Positions 1 through 6,236 of a stretch of DNA of 6,869 nt are shown here, one piece after another; position 1 is the stretch's first letter, and each line of letters starts with the position of its first letter. Source of the DNA: Rhodobacteraceae bacterium UBA1957 (GTDB lineage: Bacteria > Pseudomonadota > Alphaproteobacteria > Rhodobacterales > Rhodobacteraceae); contig DDEJ01000151.1 in NCBI GenBank assembly GCA_002336405.1, positions 4,828 through 11,696 of the forward strand, written 5' to 3'. The notes under the pieces were generated by a model, which saw only the letters and a program-made list of their open reading frames with translations, was not told where the DNA came from and ran no database searches. Made by a program: the position numbers and the translations under genes.

Positions 1-952
1 CTCCGTCGCTTTTAGGCAGGGTTTTGGCGCCAGACTCAGTGGCTGATTTGGTGTTCGGTTGTGCGGCCCCATGGGGGATGATATCCTCTGGTCGGATGGC
101 GATGATGATGTCTCGGCTCTGCGGGAAATCGTGTTTCACACAGCTCAATGTTGTAGTGCCGACCGTCACCTGATGGGGGGTCTTTGCAAGCCCACGCAGC
201 TGATTCATCTCGCCAATAAAATCGGCAACAAACAGGGTAGCGGGTGTGCAATACACCTCAGTGGGTGTGCCGACTTGTTCGACACTGCCATGGTTTATCA
301 CCACAATTCGGTCGGCCATGGACAGCGCCTCTTCCTGATCATGGGTGACCATCACGGTAGTGACGCCCAGCTTTTGTTGCAGCGCCTTGATTTCATGGCG
401 CAGATGCACCCGCACTTTGGCGTCGAGCGCTGAGAGAGGTTCGTCAAGCAGCAATAGCCCCGGGCTGGTGGCGATAGCGCGTGCCAGCGCAATGCGCTGT
501 TGCTGGCCACCCGACAATTGCGCAGGATATTTCTTGGCTTGCTCGGTCAGACCGACAAGGCGCAGCAATTCGACCACACGTTTGGCGATTTCTGGTTTGC
601 TGCGGCCAGTGTTTTCCAGTCCGAAGGCAATATTTTGCTCGATGGTCAGGTTTGGAAACAGAGCATAAGATTGAAACACAATCCCGTAATCACGCTCTGA
701 AGGGGGCAGGTTTGAGATGTCTTTTCCGGCTTGCGCGACCTGACCCTTGGTTTGCAAGTCTAATCCGGCAATGGCGCGCAAAAGAGTGGTTTTACCGCAT
801 CCTGACGGCCCAAGAAAACACACAAACTCGCCCTCTTTGATGTCAAGTGAGACATCTTTCAGCGCCAGAAAATTACCAAAAGCTTTCCATATATTTTCAA
901 TTTTTAAATAAGTGGGTTTCGGGTCTGTTTTTTGGGCTGTGGGGTGGTTCAC
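1..952 (-). CDS. aepV: 2-aminoethylphosphonate ABC transporter, ATP-binding subunit (3' end outside window)
   Basis: Cytoplasmic ATPase that powers import of aminophosphonate through the inner membrane (PhnT2/AepV type). The 317 visible codons run off the left edge. Seen directly: Walker A GPSGCGKTT at residues 48-56, Q-loop Gln94, signature LSGGQQQR 146-153, Walker B LLLLDEP 166-172, D-loop SALD 174-177 and switch His204 (VTHDQEEAL). The start of the C-terminal regulatory domain follows, including an IRPED motif. The start is GTG at 950-952, because an in-frame TGA lies only 12 codon-distant bases upstream (965-967), no ATG occurs in frame before Walker A, and AAGGAAG sits six bases ahead. 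It lies 155 bp downstream of the binding-protein gene on the same strand, which gives the substrate assignment. Sequence alone proves only a spermidine/iron/AEP-type importer ATPase; AEP specificity is inferred from the neighbour. A permease gene should follow beyond the window. Confidence 0.9.
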   Translation of the reverse strand, partial: MNHPTAQKTDPKPTYLKIENIWKAFGNFLALKDVSLDIKEGEFVCFLGPSGCGKTTLLRAIAGLDLQTKGQVAQAGKDISNLPPSERDYGIVFQSYALFPNLTIEQNIAFGLENTGRSKPEIAKRVVELLRLVGLTEQAKKYPAQLSGGQQQRIALARAIATSPGLLLLDEPLSALDAKVRVHLRHEIKALQQKLGVTTVMVTHDQEEALSMADRIVVINHGSVEQVGTPTEVYCTPATLFVADFIGEMNQLRGLAKTPHQVTVGTTTLSCVKHDFPQSRDIIIAIRPEDIIPHGAAQPNTKSATESGAKTLPKSDG

Positions 953-965
953 GGAAAACTTCCTT
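953..965 (-). promoter_or_regulatory. Ribosome binding site that fixes the GTG start of the transporter ATPase
   Basis: On the minus strand, AAGGAAG (959-965) stands six bases before GTG at 950-952. The nearby ATG (966-968) is out of frame and opens only a 23-codon reading frame, so the purine-rich site supports the GTG start. Confidence 0.65.
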
Positions 966-1073
966 CATGCAAAGCAACAGCGTCTTTGGGTTGGCCTTTA
1001 AGTGACCTGTGGCTTTGAGAGATCAACAAAATCAATCTAGCGGTGCATCGATCTTGTCGCGGGGATTATGTAA

Positions 1074-1099
1074 ACGCAGGGGCGTTAAAACCCCTGCGT
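1074..1099 (-). terminator. Hairpin after the binding-protein gene (partial terminator or mRNA stabiliser)
   Basis: ACGCAGGGG (1074-1082) and CCCCTGCGT (1091-1099) form a perfect 9-bp GC-rich stem with an 8-base loop, starting 8 bases past the binding-protein stop codon on the minus strand. It is followed there by only a weak T tract (TTTACATAAT), so full termination is doubtful. In ABC importer operons such a hairpin after the binding-protein gene commonly lowers read-through or protects the upstream message, giving more binding protein than ATPase and permease. That role is inference here. Confidence 0.55.
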
Positions 1100-1107
1100 C
1101 ATTGCAT

Positions 1108-2127
1108 TTATTTGGGATCGGATTTTCCGTCATACCGCGATTGCCACTCGTTCAAAATTCTTGCACGGTTATTGGCGGCGAACTCGAAATCATTCGGGAT
1201 CATGGCGTCGATTAAACCCTCGGGAAAGAACTCAACCGGTTTGGCAACGCCGGGATAGGCGACAACCGCATAACCTTGGTTATACATCTCGTTGGCTTCG
1301 CGGGTGACCGAGAAATCGACTAGTTTCTGAGCGGCTTCAAGATAGGCTGTACCCGCCACAATCGCTGTGGCTTCCATATCCCAGCCAACGCCTTCGGTAG
1401 GCACAATAATATCAAGTGGCGCCCCTGCAGCTTTGGATTTTGCTCCGCGGAAAGCAAAGGAAACCCCGATGGGTATTTCGCCGGCAGCCGCTAGTTTGCA
1501 AGGCTTTGATCCCGAATGGGTATAGCGCGCAATATTTTCGTGCAGCCCATCCATATAGGCCCAACCGCCTTCTTCACCAAATATCTGCAACCAGCTGGAT
1601 ACATCCAAAAACCCGGTGCCCGAAGAGTTCGGGTTCGGCATAATTATATGGCCAGCGTATTGTGGGTCGGTGAGATCTTGCCACGATGTTGGCGGTGTCA
1701 GGCCAGCTTTGCCGGCTTCGACGGTGTTATAGCAAACTGCGGCTACCCAAGCGTCCATTCCGACCCAGGCCGGCGGGTTATCACTGTCAACGAACTTGCT
1801 ATCGAGCTTTTCGACACCGGCCGGTTTATAGGCCTCAAGCATACCTTCCGCTTTCAGCAACAACAACGAGGTGCCTGCGAGGCCCCAGACGACATCGGCC
1901 TGCGGGTTGTCGCGCTCTGCTAGCAGTTTGGCAGTAATAATACCGGTTGAATCGCGCACCCAATTGATTGTGATATCGGGATGGCTTTCATTGAATTTTG
2001 CTGCGTAACGGCTGAGGTCTTCGGCCTCGACGGCTGTATAGACCGTCAATTCAGTCTCTGCCATCAGGGATGTGGCGAAGATGGCACTGGTGGCCATTGA
2101 TGTCAAAATCGATGATTTTAGTTTCAT
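1108..2127 (-). CDS. aepX: 2-aminoethylphosphonate ABC transporter, periplasmic substrate-binding protein
   Basis: Periplasmic binding protein that captures 2-aminoethylphosphonate and hands it to an ABC importer. The 339-residue product starts with a Sec signal peptide: basic MKLK, a hydrophobic stretch to about residue 21, and likely cleavage after LMA (residue 23), leaving a mature end ETELTVYTAVEAED. The body matches the AEP-binding clade (TIGR03261, PhnS2/AepX) almost throughout: NWVRDSTGIITAKLLAE (55-71), QADVVWGLAGTSLLLL (76-91), PPAWVGMDAW (118-127), MPNPNSSGTGFLDVSSWL (163-180, anion-binding loop region), YTHSGSKPCKLAAAGE (202-217), GWDMEATAIV (248-257), VVAYPGVAKP (288-297) and a C-terminal EWQSRYDGKSDPK. 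This clade resembles ferric-iron binding proteins, but the STGIITAKLLAE and THSGSKPCK blocks favour AEP. The ATG at 2125-2127 follows AGGAG with six bases between. Intact, with no odd residues noticed. Confidence 0.94.
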   Translation of the reverse strand: MKLKSSILTSMATSAIFATSLMAETELTVYTAVEAEDLSRYAAKFNESHPDITINWVRDSTGIITAKLLAERDNPQADVVWGLAGTSLLLLKAEGMLEAYKPAGVEKLDSKFVDSDNPPAWVGMDAWVAAVCYNTVEAGKAGLTPPTSWQDLTDPQYAGHIIMPNPNSSGTGFLDVSSWLQIFGEEGGWAYMDGLHENIARYTHSGSKPCKLAAAGEIPIGVSFAFRGAKSKAAGAPLDIIVPTEGVGWDMEATAIVAGTAYLEAAQKLVDFSVTREANEMYNQGYAVVAYPGVAKPVEFFPEGLIDAMIPNDFEFAANNRARILNEWQSRYDGKSDPK

Positions 2128-2223
2128 GTTTCTCTCCTATTGTCATTTTTTATCCACCAAGCGAGGCGAGTCAGTTGGCGGTCAGAAGCGTAATGCAACA
2201 GAGTGTTACACGTTCACAGGGTA

Positions 2224-2258
2224 AATGATATTATTTTAATATGTATAGTATTATCATT
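2224..2258. promoter_or_regulatory. AT-rich inverted repeat upstream of the AEP-binding protein, possible operator
   Basis: AATGATA (2224-2230) is the exact reverse complement of TATCATT (2252-2258), with arm centres 28 bp apart; partial matching continues inward. It lies about 100-130 bp upstream of the binding-protein start, over TATACAT/TAATAT-like sequence that could serve as a minus-strand -10 element. Regulator and promoter are not identified. Confidence 0.35.
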
Positions 2259-2316
2259 CCACCTTATAGTAAGCCTTCTGATTTGTAAGGGTTTTTTATG
2301 CTTTTTAATTTCAATT

Positions 2317-2353
2317 GCCCACATCAATTTGGGCTGACCTATCGGGGATAGGT
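2317..2353. repeat. Two adjacent short inverted repeats in the divergent intergenic region
   Basis: GCCCA (2317-2321) pairs with TGGGC (2330-2334) across 8 bases. ACCTATC (2337-2343) pairs with GATAGGT (2347-2353) across GGG. The second is a perfect 7-bp arm. No T tract follows on either strand, so these look more like binding sites or a small structured element than a terminator. Function unknown. Confidence 0.35.
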
Positions 2354-2372
2354 TACTTTCAGTGTCAAATGA

Positions 2373-2555
2373 GGGACCTATGGTAAGGCCTTGCAAAATT
2401 TTATTTCGGATTGCTCGGAACACACAGGCCGCGAAGATGCGCTTTATGAACTCGTGCGTAAACAGATCAATGAGGCGCCAACAATCTCAGATTGGATTGG
2501 AAAGGCCACAAAAAATGTCAGCGTTAGCCTTTTTAACAAAAAGCCGTTTGTGTAG
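2373..2555 (+). other. Unassigned open stretch, possible 3' gene remnant
   Basis: Between TGA (2370-2372) and TAG (2553-2555) one plus-strand frame stays open for about 60 codons and reads like protein: charged, mixed composition, with blocks such as GREDALYELVRKQINEA and SDWIGKATKNVSVSLF. It has no ATG; a TTG at 2391 is the only plausible start, and no Shine-Dalgarno precedes it. I do not recognise the family. It could be the tail of a gene lost between the two phosphonate arms, or chance. The overlapping frame with ATG at 2362 looks less protein-like. Confidence 0.25.
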
Positions 2556-2668
2556 CGATTGATCCAAGAGCCTGATGGTTGTCGTATCTGGGCTTTGCAG
2601 CGTACTAGGTGACTGAGATTATCTGATGTCAGATGTTTGTTGCCTTTGGTGTCGATCCCGGAGCTGAA

Positions 2669-2697
2669 TTGACACGCCTCATTATTCGTAAGAATAG
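2669..2697 (+). promoter_or_regulatory. Candidate sigma-70 promoter for the FAD oxidoreductase
   Basis: A perfect TTGACA (2669-2674) is followed after 16-17 bases by AGAATA/GAATAG (2691-2697), a poor -10. The -10 region overlaps a small inverted repeat, TATTC (2683-2687) with GAATA (2692-2696), which could be an operator. It lies about 45-70 bases before the start codon, a normal leader length. Position is the main support. Confidence 0.35.
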
Positions 2698-2741
2698 TTT
2701 ATCATAATAGTTGAAACGGTTTTTCAATGGGACGGGTGCAG

Positions 2742-3872
2742 ATGAAACAATTTGATCTGGTAATTGTCGGGGCGGGGATCATCGGGCTTGCTCACGCATT
2801 TCACGCCTCACAGGCGGGGTTGAACGTGGCTGTAATTGACCGCAGCCCTAATGCGCTGGGTGCTTCGGTGCGTAATTTTGGCATGCTTGCCCTGAATGCA
2901 CAGGCGCCGGGGTCTCAGTTGTCCAGCGCCCATAAATCCCTGAGATATTGGCAAGCGATCGCACCGCAAGCTGGGTTTGAGCTGCGGCAATCGGGTTGCA
3001 TATTTGTTGCGCGCGCCCCTGAGGAAATGGCGGTTCTGCAAGAGTTTGCGCAGAGCGCAAAGATGGCAGCACACGGGGCTCATTTGGTGGCTTCTGAGGA
3101 TTTGGGACGCTATTGTCCGGCTCTCAACGCGGATAGGGCGCTCGGTGCGTTATTTAGTGCTGAGACCTGGAAGGTCGATCAACGGCAGGCCAATGCAAAA
3201 ATGGCTGCGTGGCTGCAGCAAAAATACGATGTATCTTTTTATTTTTCAACCGAAGTTCAGGAGGTGTCGCCCCCGCATATCAGCACCTCAGCTGGTAACT
3301 TCACCGCCAATCATGTCGTTTTGTGTGGTGGTGATGAGTTCGCGTCGCTTTTTCCCGACGCCTTTGCGGCAAACGGTGTCAAATCGTGCCAATTACAGAT
3401 GATGCGCACCCATCCACAACCGAAAGAGTGGCGGTTGCAACCCTTCGTAATGGGCGGTCTAAGTATGAGCCGCTATAGCGCATTTTCGTCCTGTCCGAGC
3501 CTGAAAGATCTCTTAACGATGCAAGCCCAACGCTTCCAACCTCATATTGATCATGGCATCCATGTTATTATTGCCCAAGAACCGGATGGGAGTATCACAA
3601 TCGGGGATTCTCACGCTTATGGAGACGGGCGTATTTTGGCCCGGTCCAGCGAAGTTGACGCGTTGATACTCGCAGAGGCTGCGGATCTGGTTCACCTTGC
3701 AGAGCCCCAAATTGCAGAGCGTTGGCTGGGACATTACGCATATTTGCCAAATGCAACCTCACTTGTTTTTTCGCCCGCAGACGGGGTGACAGCCGTTAAC
3801 CAGACCTCTGGTCAGGGGATGACCCATGGCTTTTCGATTGCCAAGGACGTTATTGCGGACATGGTGCGATAA
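2742..3872 (+). CDS. FAD-dependent oxidoreductase, phosphonate-associated TIGR03364 type
   Basis: Predicted soluble flavoenzyme of the DAO/glycine-oxidase fold (376 residues, normal family length). Seen: N-terminal FAD site VIVGAGIIGLAHA (GxGxxG at 10-15), Asp33 at the end of strand 2 for the ribose, the clade block GASVRNFGM (40-48), and near the C terminus GQGMTHGFSIAKDVI, the second flavin-contacting segment. The family description for TIGR03364 links it to phosphonatase-like enzymes and phosphonate transporters and proposes oxidative deamination of an aminophosphonate; from memory, later work showed related oxidases act on AEP or N-methyl-AEP to give phosphonoacetaldehyde. The divergent AEP transporter supports this. 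I chose ATG 2742 because the protein then begins MKQFDLVIVG as usual and GGGACGGG lies ahead; ATG 2727 adds five residues and has no clear ribosome site. Substrate is inference. Confidence 0.9.
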   Translation: MKQFDLVIVGAGIIGLAHAFHASQAGLNVAVIDRSPNALGASVRNFGMLALNAQAPGSQLSSAHKSLRYWQAIAPQAGFELRQSGCIFVARAPEEMAVLQEFAQSAKMAAHGAHLVASEDLGRYCPALNADRALGALFSAETWKVDQRQANAKMAAWLQQKYDVSFYFSTEVQEVSPPHISTSAGNFTANHVVLCGGDEFASLFPDAFAANGVKSCQLQMMRTHPQPKEWRLQPFVMGGLSMSRYSAFSSCPSLKDLLTMQAQRFQPHIDHGIHVIIAQEPDGSITIGDSHAYGDGRILARSSEVDALILAEAADLVHLAEPQIAERWLGHYAYLPNATSLVFSPADGVTAVNQTSGQGMTHGFSIAKDVIADMVR

Positions 3873-3908
3873 ACAGCATAAATCACGCTTGAGCCCCCCC
3901 CTTTACAG

Positions 3909-4388
3909 TGGTCTGCCCGTAAAGTTAGGAAATCAGAGGACCAAGTATGGCCTTTAACAGACCCAAGCCCGAAGAGATTGTCGTTAAGTTACGGCAAGTG
4001 AAATTTCTGATGGGACAAGGCATGCCCCGAATTGATGCAATCAGACAAATCAGCGTCACTACACAAAGCTATTTTCACCAAAGAAAAAATACGGCGGAAT
4101 GGGCATAAAACAACTTCAGGAACTAAAGCTGCTTAAAAAGAGAAGGAGCGTCTGCGTGGGGCGGTTTTTGACCTGATATTAGACAAACTGATCTTGAAGG
4201 CGGCCGCATCGAGAAACTTCTGAGCCCCGCGCGCAGGCTTGGCTACATTGATCGTGTGCGTAGTCAATCAAGGTTTCAGAGCGACGGGTTTGTCGCGTTC
4301 TGGGCCAGCACCGGTCCACACAGCGTCGGTTGCCAAACGGGCGTGCTGACCAAGAACACCTGGTCGCTGATGCACATATCAATAAGGC
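3909..4388 (+). mobile_element. Truncated IS3-family (IS407-like group) insertion sequence remnant
   Basis: Relic of an IS3-family element. A candidate left end is TGGTCTGCCC (3909-3918), resembling the TGACCTGCCC-type ends of the IS407 group and lying 38 bases before the OrfA ATG, the usual arrangement. A less likely end is the TGA at 3890. The transposase reading frames follow and break off around 4375-4390, where sequence switches to a nitrilase-family gene on the other strand. I found no right inverted repeat or target duplication, so the element lost its catalytic DDE part and cannot move by itself. Confidence 0.75.
3947..4385 (+). pseudogene. IS3-family transposase OrfA plus start of OrfB, frameshifted and truncated
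   Basis: OrfA begins MAFNRPKPEEIVVKLRQV, with AGAGGA ahead of the ATG, and shows the helix-turn-helix region RIDAIRQISVTTQSYFHQRKKYGG and the leucine-rich LKLLKKEKERLRGAVFDLILDKLILKAAASRNF-type end expected of IS407-group OrfA. It is broken by single-base losses at A6 (4084-4089) and A5 (4135-4139). OrfB then starts in the overlapping frame as LSPARRLGYIDRVRSQ, is frameshifted again near 4268-4272, and continues VSERRVCRVLGQHRSTQRR, the hallmark N terminus of IS3 OrfB. Homology fades after about DQEHLVADAHI. The DDE integrase core is missing. The first break is inside OrfA, not at the OrfA/OrfB border, so these are not programmed frameshifts. Confidence 0.85.
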
Positions 4389-4651
4389 TTTGAATTTCAG
4401 ATCTTCAAAAGGGATTGCTTTTTTCATGAAGTTTTCAACCCCGCTTTGCCTTTGGCAGGGGTGATGACGCCGTGCAAAAAAATACGTGGGAAAGGCAACC
4501 AGACGAACCGGCACTTCCCATTAATAGCCCACCCCAAATCAATCATCTTCAGCACCCGGTTCAGATTGCGTGTGATAGCTTCTTAGTCGACGGCAACCTC
4601 GATGTGGGGTTGAAGGATCAGAGCTGTGTATTTTTCGATTGGCGCACGCAT
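4385..4651 (-). pseudogene. Nitrilase-family (carbon-nitrogen hydrolase) gene, N-terminal fragment, decayed
   Basis: Minus-strand relic starting ATG at 4649-4651. Reconstructed across frames it reads MRAPIEKYTALILQPHIEV, then a TAA at codon 23 (4583-4585), EAITRNLNRVLKMIDLG, a frameshift near 4515, VPVRLVAFPTYFF, a shift at a 7-base T run (plus-strand A7, 4476-4482), HGVITPAKGKAG, a shift at CCCC 4439-4442, and VENFMKKAIPFEDLKFKALL. This matches the first quarter to third of nitrilase/amidase-fold hydrolases of about 300-370 residues, where the block RLVVFPEYFLQG carries the catalytic Glu. Here that Glu position reads Thr (FPTYF). The rest, including the catalytic Lys and Cys, is gone at the junction with the IS remnant. 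Its start lies 12 bases after the stop of the FAD-oxidoreductase relic, so the two probably shared an operon. Original substrate unknown. Confidence 0.7.
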
Positions 4652-4663
4652 TGTGGTAAACCT

Positions 4664-6236
4664 TTAATTCATTGGACGATGCGGCATGCCAAAATTACGC
4701 AGCATTACAGTCGCGGCAATGGTTCCCATTGCGGCAATTTCGCCACCTAGCTGGCAACTAGGTCCAGTCATATAAAGCTTGGGTATCGGCGATTTGTATT
4801 GGCTGCAGCCGGGGAGGGGCTGCATATAGCCCATCTGCGACAACAGCCCTTCACCACTTGTTGTATTGCGCGACACAAACGCGGGGTTGGCGGCCTCAAG
4901 GCTGACACCGGTTTCGTAATAGGCCCCCAGAATATTGATGTTGGTCATATTTGTTGTGTGACGGCGCAATACTTTGAGCAGGACGTTTTCGGCATAGTCT
5001 TCGATATAATCGGCCCAGCTCGTGCCATCAGCCAACCCCGATGGTATCTATAATTAAGATATGTTTGCCCTCAGGGGCGCGGCTGGGGTCGAGTTTGCTC
5101 CAACCGGCGACCCACGGAAACGGATTTGACGGGGCTTTGTCCAGCATAATTTCACCATACTGTACGTCGATGTCATGGATGTCGCCAAGAATGCGATGGA
5201 AGGCACAGGCGTTCATGTCATCGCCATTGCGATAGTTGGACAGTTCATTGAGCACATGATGCGCCCGTGCAATCGACACCGCGCCATAGGAAAAATTTTG
5301 GCAGGCTGTAACAAACGCAAGCGGCAATTTTTTGGCGTCGATGCAATCACGCAAAGACATTTTGAGCCCAAGGCCAGTAACCACCACTTGGCGGGTGTGG
5401 ATTTTTTCGTCCCCGCCTCAAGTTGCACGCCTTGGCAGGTCCCGTCTTTTCCCAGCATAAAACGGTCAATCGGGGCTTGGGTTCTGCCGGTGCCTGCTTT
5501 GGCATCGATATAATTTTCCAACGCCTGCAGGAGCATCATTCCACCCGCCCTTTGGGAGCGCTGCGCCTTAGGAATGTATACCTGAGATCAGAATATTAAA
5601 TGAGCGTTGGGTGCATTTGGTATCAGGAAATATCTACGGTGCCAGCGCCCGACCCAAAATACAGGCGCGCACCGTTTCATTTTCAAAATGCTGTAGGACA
5701 AATTGGTGTGACGAAAGGTTGACCTCATTTAGTTTCAACAGCCCCTTATAGCTGACCTGTATTGTGCTGGGCATAAATCCGGGCTGAGCCGGTGGAGAGA
5801 GCATCCCCTTGATACACCCATCGCGTATCGTACGCCAATTTGCATAATTTTCGCGGCAGCATTGGGTGTCAGCCGCAGAGTAATATGCAATGCCGTCGCA
5901 GGTTTTTGATATTTTTATAGGTCACGATACTGGGATCATCTTGCTTGGGTGTCCGGTGATCTGGTTTTGCTCTCGGATATACTCAAGGCCGTGCTGATTT
6001 AGGTCTGGTAAAAGGTCTTGGAAATCAGGGTTGGCGTGGATGCAGACGTGCGAAGACCCAAACAGATCGTGCTTTAACCCCAGTTTGGTGACCTCACGGG
6101 TGACGCAGACTCCACCAATTCATGGATTTATTTCAAGAAAACAGACCTTTAGCCCACTACGCGCGAGCCAGGCTTTGCAAGCGAAATTGGTGTGGCCACC
6201 GCCGCCAATGACCACGTCTTAGTCCTGTTCTGGCAC
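4664..6236 (-). pseudogene. Phytoene-desaturase-like NAD(P)/FAD-dependent oxidoreductase, nearly full length but dead
   Basis: About 524 codons, the expected length of the family, broken many times. From a GTG at 6234-6236 it reads the FAD site DVVIGGGGHTNFACKAWLARSGLKV, VCVTREV..LKHDLFGSSHV.IHANPDF, QHGLEYI, TCDGIAYYSAADTQ, LSPPAQPG, GAALPKGG, MMLLQALENYIDAKAG, QVVVTGLGLKMSLRDC, NYRNGDDMNACAFHRILGDIHDID, PFPWVAGWSKLDPSRAPEGKH, ADGTSWADYIEDYAENVLLKVLRR, and the C-terminal PIPKLYMTGPSCQLGGEIAAMGTIAA. In-frame stops occur at 6219-6221, 6120-6122, 5634-5636 and 5568-5570. Frameshifts lie near 5940, 5905, 5541, 5414 and 5037. The stop at codon 6 replaces a Tyr usual in a YDVVIVGGG start. The family covers carotenoid desaturases and many uncharacterised oxidoreductases, so the original reaction cannot be named. 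The best preserved third is the C-terminal one (4664-5400). Confidence 0.88.

Larger units (their letters stand above)
2128..2741. other. Divergent intergenic region between the AEP transporter and the FAD oxidoreductase
   Basis: About 610 bp without a recognisable gene. It must hold the outward promoters of both arms. Visible structure: an AT-rich inverted repeat (2224-2258), two adjacent small hairpins (2317-2334 and 2337-2353), a 61-codon open stretch without ATG (2373-2555) and a TTGACA element near the plus-strand gene (2669). I saw no convincing Pho box (two spaced CTGTCAT-like repeats) on either strand. The length is more than a simple shared promoter needs, so a lost regulatory gene once lying here is possible. 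Confidence 0.6.

Noticed and set aside
59..840. Plus-strand open frames over the left 840 bases
   Set aside because: They are antisense to the ABC ATPase, whose motifs are complete on the minus strand; the plus frames show no family blocks.
1416..1937. Plus-strand open frames inside the AEP-binding-protein gene
   Set aside because: Antisense shadows of a fully conserved 339-residue protein.
2214..2423. 69-codon minus-strand frame in the divergent intergenic region
   Set aside because: It overlaps the inverted repeats, is AT-driven in composition, resembles no family and has no ribosome site.
2128..2741. Pho box (PhoB site) upstream of the phosphonate genes
   Set aside because: Single CTGTGAA and TGTCA-like words occur, but no pair of 7-bp repeats at 11-bp spacing was found on either strand.
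2977..3402. 141-codon plus-strand frame inside the FAD oxidoreductase
   Set aside because: Arg/Trp/Cys-rich out-of-frame shadow of the intact gene.
4084..4139. A6 and A5 runs as programmed -1 frameshift sites of an IS3 element
   Set aside because: Programmed shifting in IS3 elements joins OrfA to OrfB near the end of OrfA. Both runs are inside OrfA, two shifts would be needed, and OrfB is truncated anyway.
4179..4514. 111-codon minus-strand frame treated as a gene
   Set aside because: It strings together one frame of the nitrilase relic and the antisense of the IS3 OrfB start; only about residues 1-50 carry nitrilase-like blocks.
4472..5513. Plus-strand open frames over 4472-5513
   Set aside because: Antisense to the nitrilase and FAD-oxidoreductase relics, with no family resemblance.
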